From assembly GCA_017620255.1 (NCBI GenBank), contig JAFZQU010000031.1, positions 99,212 through 163,211 of the forward strand: a stretch of 64,000 nucleotides of DNA, given 5' to 3'. The stretch comes from Lachnospiraceae bacterium (GTDB lineage: Bacteria; Bacillota; Clostridia; Lachnospirales; Lachnospiraceae). The notes beneath the pieces were generated by a model that saw only the letters and a program-made list of their open reading frames with translations, had not been told where the DNA came from and ran no database searches. Positions 62,101 through 64,000 of this stretch are shown one piece after another. The translations under genes and the position numbers were made by a program. Position 1 is the first letter of the stretch. The number at the start of each line of letters is the position of its first letter.

Positions 62101-63858
62101 TCCATTCATCGTGGGGGAAGCAGCAATATTGGTAGTAGCGATATATACGCCACCACCATACTCTGCGGTATTTCCGCTGATCTCCCCTTCGTTCAAAGTA
62201 AATACGGAGCCGGCAACACATATACCACCACCACGCGGTGAATTGTTGCCGAGGATCTCTCCTCCGTTCATTTCAAACGAAGCATCATTATCTTTTTTAA
62301 CTCTTTGAACTAATACACCACCACCGTATTGTGATGCAGAATTATCGCTGATCTCTCCTCCGCTCATCTCAAATGAAAGACCACCGTTATGCCCATCGTT
62401 GTAATCTTTAGTGTGCATGTCCACGCCGCCGCCGTATGTGGCCGCTTTGTTTCCGCATATTTTACCATCGCTCATTTTAAAGGAAATACTGGATGTGTTT
62501 TTATAAGTACCATAATAATCCTTATATAGGCATACACCGCCGCCTTCACCCCCCGCAGTATTATTGCTGATCTCTCCTCCGCTCATTACAAATGAGATGG
62601 CTGAATAGTCTTGGGGCACATTTTGCTCATGAATCACTTCATTGTATACGCCACCACCGTTATTAGTCGCAGTGTTTCCGGTGATCTTGCCTCCGGTCAT
62701 TTCGAATGTAACATATCCGGTTTCGGTAGAATTGCATACGCCGGCACCGTTACCTGCAGTATTTCCGCTAATCTCTCCTCCACTCATTTTGAATGAAGGA
62801 TGTTCAAAATTTTCGCCTTTATTGTATACACCACCGCATATATTACCGCTGATCTTTCCCCCGCTCATTTCAAACGGTCCACAAGTATTATGTACACCGC
62901 TGCCTCCATTGTCACTGATTTCTCCTCCGGTCATTTTGAATGAGATTTCACTGATGTTGTTTACGCCATCGCCTGCATTGCGACAGATCTTTCCACCACT
63001 CATTACGAATGTTGCATATATAGCATTGACCGCACCTCCGCTGTCATTACCGCATATCGTTCCTCCGCTCATTTTAAGTGTTCCGGCATTGGCCACACCG
63101 CCCCTATCATGTCCTCCTGCTATAAATCCTCCGGATATCTGTATATCGCTTTCGCCCGATTTTTCTAATACAATCTCAGTTGCCCTTGCTCTATCGTTGA
63201 TCTTGAGATATCGTATGTTCTGTATACTTCCATTGTCCTTAAGTTCTAAGAAGCTCCCCATTTCGATACGGATAACACTATCACTATTGCCATAAGTATA
63301 AAGGATCCCATGGCCGTTCAGATCAAGTATCATAGGGGCCTCTTCTGTTCCGTGGATCACATGAATAAGACTATTTCCTCTCTTACTGACCGATTCAATT
63401 TCATGATCTGCTATGATATCAGCTAAAAGTACGAGCTCTGCTCCGTCTCCCTTTTGCATCCAGGTTTGCGCAGCTTCATCAAAATCCGTAAAGAACTCCG
63501 GCTCCTCTGCATCTACGGCTATTACCTTTGCTACGTACTCACCATCGCCGAGCAGTTCGTCATCCTCGTTTGCATCAGAAAGAATCGCCTCCTCTGCTTC
63601 TTCCTCGCCGGCTTCTGCGATCACTTCCTCTGTTTCCGGATTCTCAGCGGGGTCATCAATACCCACATCCTCAGATTCCGGATCGGAATTCACGATCTCT
63701 TCTTCCGGGTCTTCTTCGGATTCATAAACGTCAGAAGACAGAATCTCCTCTGTCTGCTCTCCGTCAGGTTCCCCGGCATATGCGGGAACCGCAGTTGTTG
63801 CTACGAGAACCGCTGCAATGACTACAGCAAGACTTCTCATGATCAAGTTCTTTTTCAT
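59152..63858 (-). CDS. large exported beta-helix surface protein with Ig-like tail
   Basis: A 1568-residue protein with a signal peptide (about 1-29, ending AYA) and a highly acidic linker (about 30-105). Two beta-helix modules follow, each opened by the same TEEAP-M/V-LDLNGHGILYT stretch. They hold about twenty coils of a MSGGEISGN/MNGGTICGN repeat, as in polymorphic outer-membrane or adhesin-type proteins. The last 600 residues hold about seven Ig-like repeats with NNT.VGTA and KGNFTG motifs. There is no LPXTG, S-layer or dockerin signal; the end is GWKSLLRSLFAWL. It may bind host glycans or cells (inference). GGAG precedes the ATG. Confidence 0.85.
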   Translation of the reverse strand: MKKNLIMRSLAVVIAAVLVATTAVPAYAGEPDGEQTEEILSSDVYESEEDPEEEIVNSDPESEDVGIDDPAENPETEEVIAEAGEEEAEEAILSDANEDDELLGDGEYVAKVIAVDAEEPEFFTDFDEAAQTWMQKGDGAELVLLADIIADHEIESVSKRGNSLIHVIHGTEEAPMILDLNGHGILYTYGNSDSVIRIEMGSFLELKDNGSIQNIRYLKINDRARATEIVLEKSGESDIQISGGFIAGGHDRGGVANAGTLKMSGGTICGNDSGGAVNAIYATFVMSGGKICRNAGDGVNNISEISFKMTGGEISDNGGSGVHNTCGPFEMSGGKISGNICGGVYNKGENFEHPSFKMSGGEISGNTAGNGAGVCNSTETGYVTFEMTGGKITGNTATNNGGGVYNEVIHEQNVPQDYSAISFVMSGGEISNNTAGGEGGGVCLYKDYYGTYKNTSSISFKMSDGKICGNKAATYGGGVDMHTKDYNDGHNGGLSFEMSGGEISDNSASQYGGGVLVQRVKKDNDASFEMNGGEILGNNSPRGGGICVAGSVFTLNEGEISGNTAEYGGGVYIATTNIAASPTMNGGEISGNTATAEGGGVYHSSGSFKMSGGEISKNTAPEGNAVFNGSTVTFDGSVCAGAAIDGADAQPVSTEDAKSNINSYGYVRIIEFATVKAGDEEQVFKNFGSAVEFWNEKGAAGAGPELKLLTDIEANSTIGINGGTEEAPMVLDLNGHGILYTGGSGESVISINSGKFLELKDTGDTETVRYVKLGEYGRGTAVAYSEPDEGDYLQISGGYIAGGSNCGVLNNGTLTMNGGTICGNHAFNGGGVVNKGNFTMNAGAICGNKANADTGGGVVNTGTFTMNGGVISGNSAEQRGGGVSNTGTFIMSAGEISGNLAPDAKALFNNGGTVDFDGDVCAGTAVDGTGARIIDAEQAKTDLHTYGYIALLGLRYEPIEDVTYTGSAIAPTIRAYFGDRLLKEKTDYTVKFRNNTNVGKAEFTVTFKGNYTGKVDGEFYIVPKNIGDDDVTVAEIASKAEGKNAYKPVPTITYNKKKLAAAKDFTVQYFKDSNCTQEEQNPKAAQRYWVKISATEKNFTGTRVVPFIITAAQQVMVSKLTIEKIPDQKYNNGAPIEPGLIVKNGKQSVGTDCFDISYKNNTEIGTASVTITGKEDKGYFGSKTATFKIVGGALGKVTVNVGSFQKAFPYNGTAQKNFITLTDKTMGDLNGLDKDDYDKLKDKSSVDYVISYENNVNAGTATMILTGVNGWAGTIKKTFKIDKFDIKKNDGGKLTIELDPTSYPYAKAGVKPKPEVRFNGKLLYEGTDYTLAYANNTAVGGAKAPTIKITGKGNFTGVNDSKTFVIGKANLADAGITVTAKDIVWANKKGNYKTTVTVADKDGKVLKLNTDYVLSFSTDPSGTPALGKDDKVNLGAEGYTTVYVTVSASESAKCTYEGSISGTTFRLCENDIGKLTATVADRIFTGRAVTIAGNDIKWKSGKTDLNLTEGTDFEIIKESYEKNVDKGTASVMVKGKGKYSGTKKVTFKIQTKTVSGWKSLLRSLFAWL

Positions 63859-63916
63859 TTTTCCCTGCTCCTTTTGTATTTTTTTACTGCTCCTATAGAA
63901 GTGTGATTTTCACAAC

Positions 63917-63942
63917 AAAAAGACAGTGCAAGATGCACTGCC
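63917..63942 (-). terminator. terminator of an upstream gene beyond the right edge
   Basis: On the minus strand CAGTGCA-TCT-TGCACTG followed by CTTTTTG. It should end a gene lying to the right of the window and separates it from the surface-protein gene. Confidence 0.65.
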
Positions 63943-64000
63943 TCCTATCGTTCACATTGATAAAAATCTAAAATGACAGTCAGATTGTCATCTGTCTGTC

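Noticed and set aside
59152..63858. Regular DNA repeats that might suggest a CRISPR array
   Set aside because: The repeats are in frame and code for beta-helix coils; no constant repeat with unique spacers and no cas genes.

Overview
The window reads as chromosomal DNA of an anaerobic Clostridia-type Firmicute, most like a Lachnospiraceae member. Supporting signs are a trimeric NADH-linked [FeFe] hydrogenase with its usual clostridial accessory genes, a whiA-rapZ-murB-hprK block with a Crh/HPr paralogue, strong AGGAGG-type ribosome binding sites, consensus sigma-A promoters, chemoreceptors and a MocR regulator next to an ECF transporter component. No rRNA, CRISPR array or insertion sequence was seen. 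Family names come from motif recognition; no database search was run.

Layout. 1-4404 (minus): sugar-nucleotide genes (transaldolase-like, sedoheptulose-phosphate isomerase, fused heptose guanylyltransferase/phosphatase, epimerase) plus a degenerate GGDEF membrane protein. 4690-13341 (minus): ftsH, uvrC, hprK, glcK, murB, rapZ, whiA, crh, tightly packed, joining carbon-catabolite control to wall synthesis and division. 13506-16019 (plus): an MBOAT O-acyltransferase and an SGNH-like partner. 16016-18418 (minus): nucleotidyltransferase and DUF1846 protein. 18592-23571 (minus): the hydrogenase operon. 23720-27737 (plus, divergent from it): two DRTGG proteins, an anti-sigma-like ATPase, a hydrogenase-like iron-sulfur protein, a PHP protein and a possible cysteine peptidase. 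All junctions overlap except one 181-base gap, which holds a well-formed four-way-junction RNA-like structure.

27742-53050 is mostly core genome: two chemoreceptors, MazG, a phosphoribosyltransferase, a shortened MocR protein beside an ECF S component, an Lsa-like ABC-F protein, DNA and RNA maintenance enzymes (deoxyinosine glycosylase, RlmD, YhaM, MutS2, TrmL, endonuclease III), an HtrA-like protein without its catalytic triad, a two-component system, an aminotransferase/Lrp pair, and VanW preceded by a 32-residue membrane protein.

From tRNA-Gly (53084-53156) onward the DNA is accessory: a tyrosine integrase with phased direct repeats at its 3' end, ParM/ParR-like genes, a MOBP-type relaxase with MobC, a BrnT/BrnA toxin-antitoxin pair, a palindrome-rich non-coding tract and a 1568-residue beta-helix surface protein. 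This looks like an integrative mobilizable element inserted next to or in the tRNA gene. No conjugation machinery and no right-hand attachment site are visible, so its right boundary is unknown.
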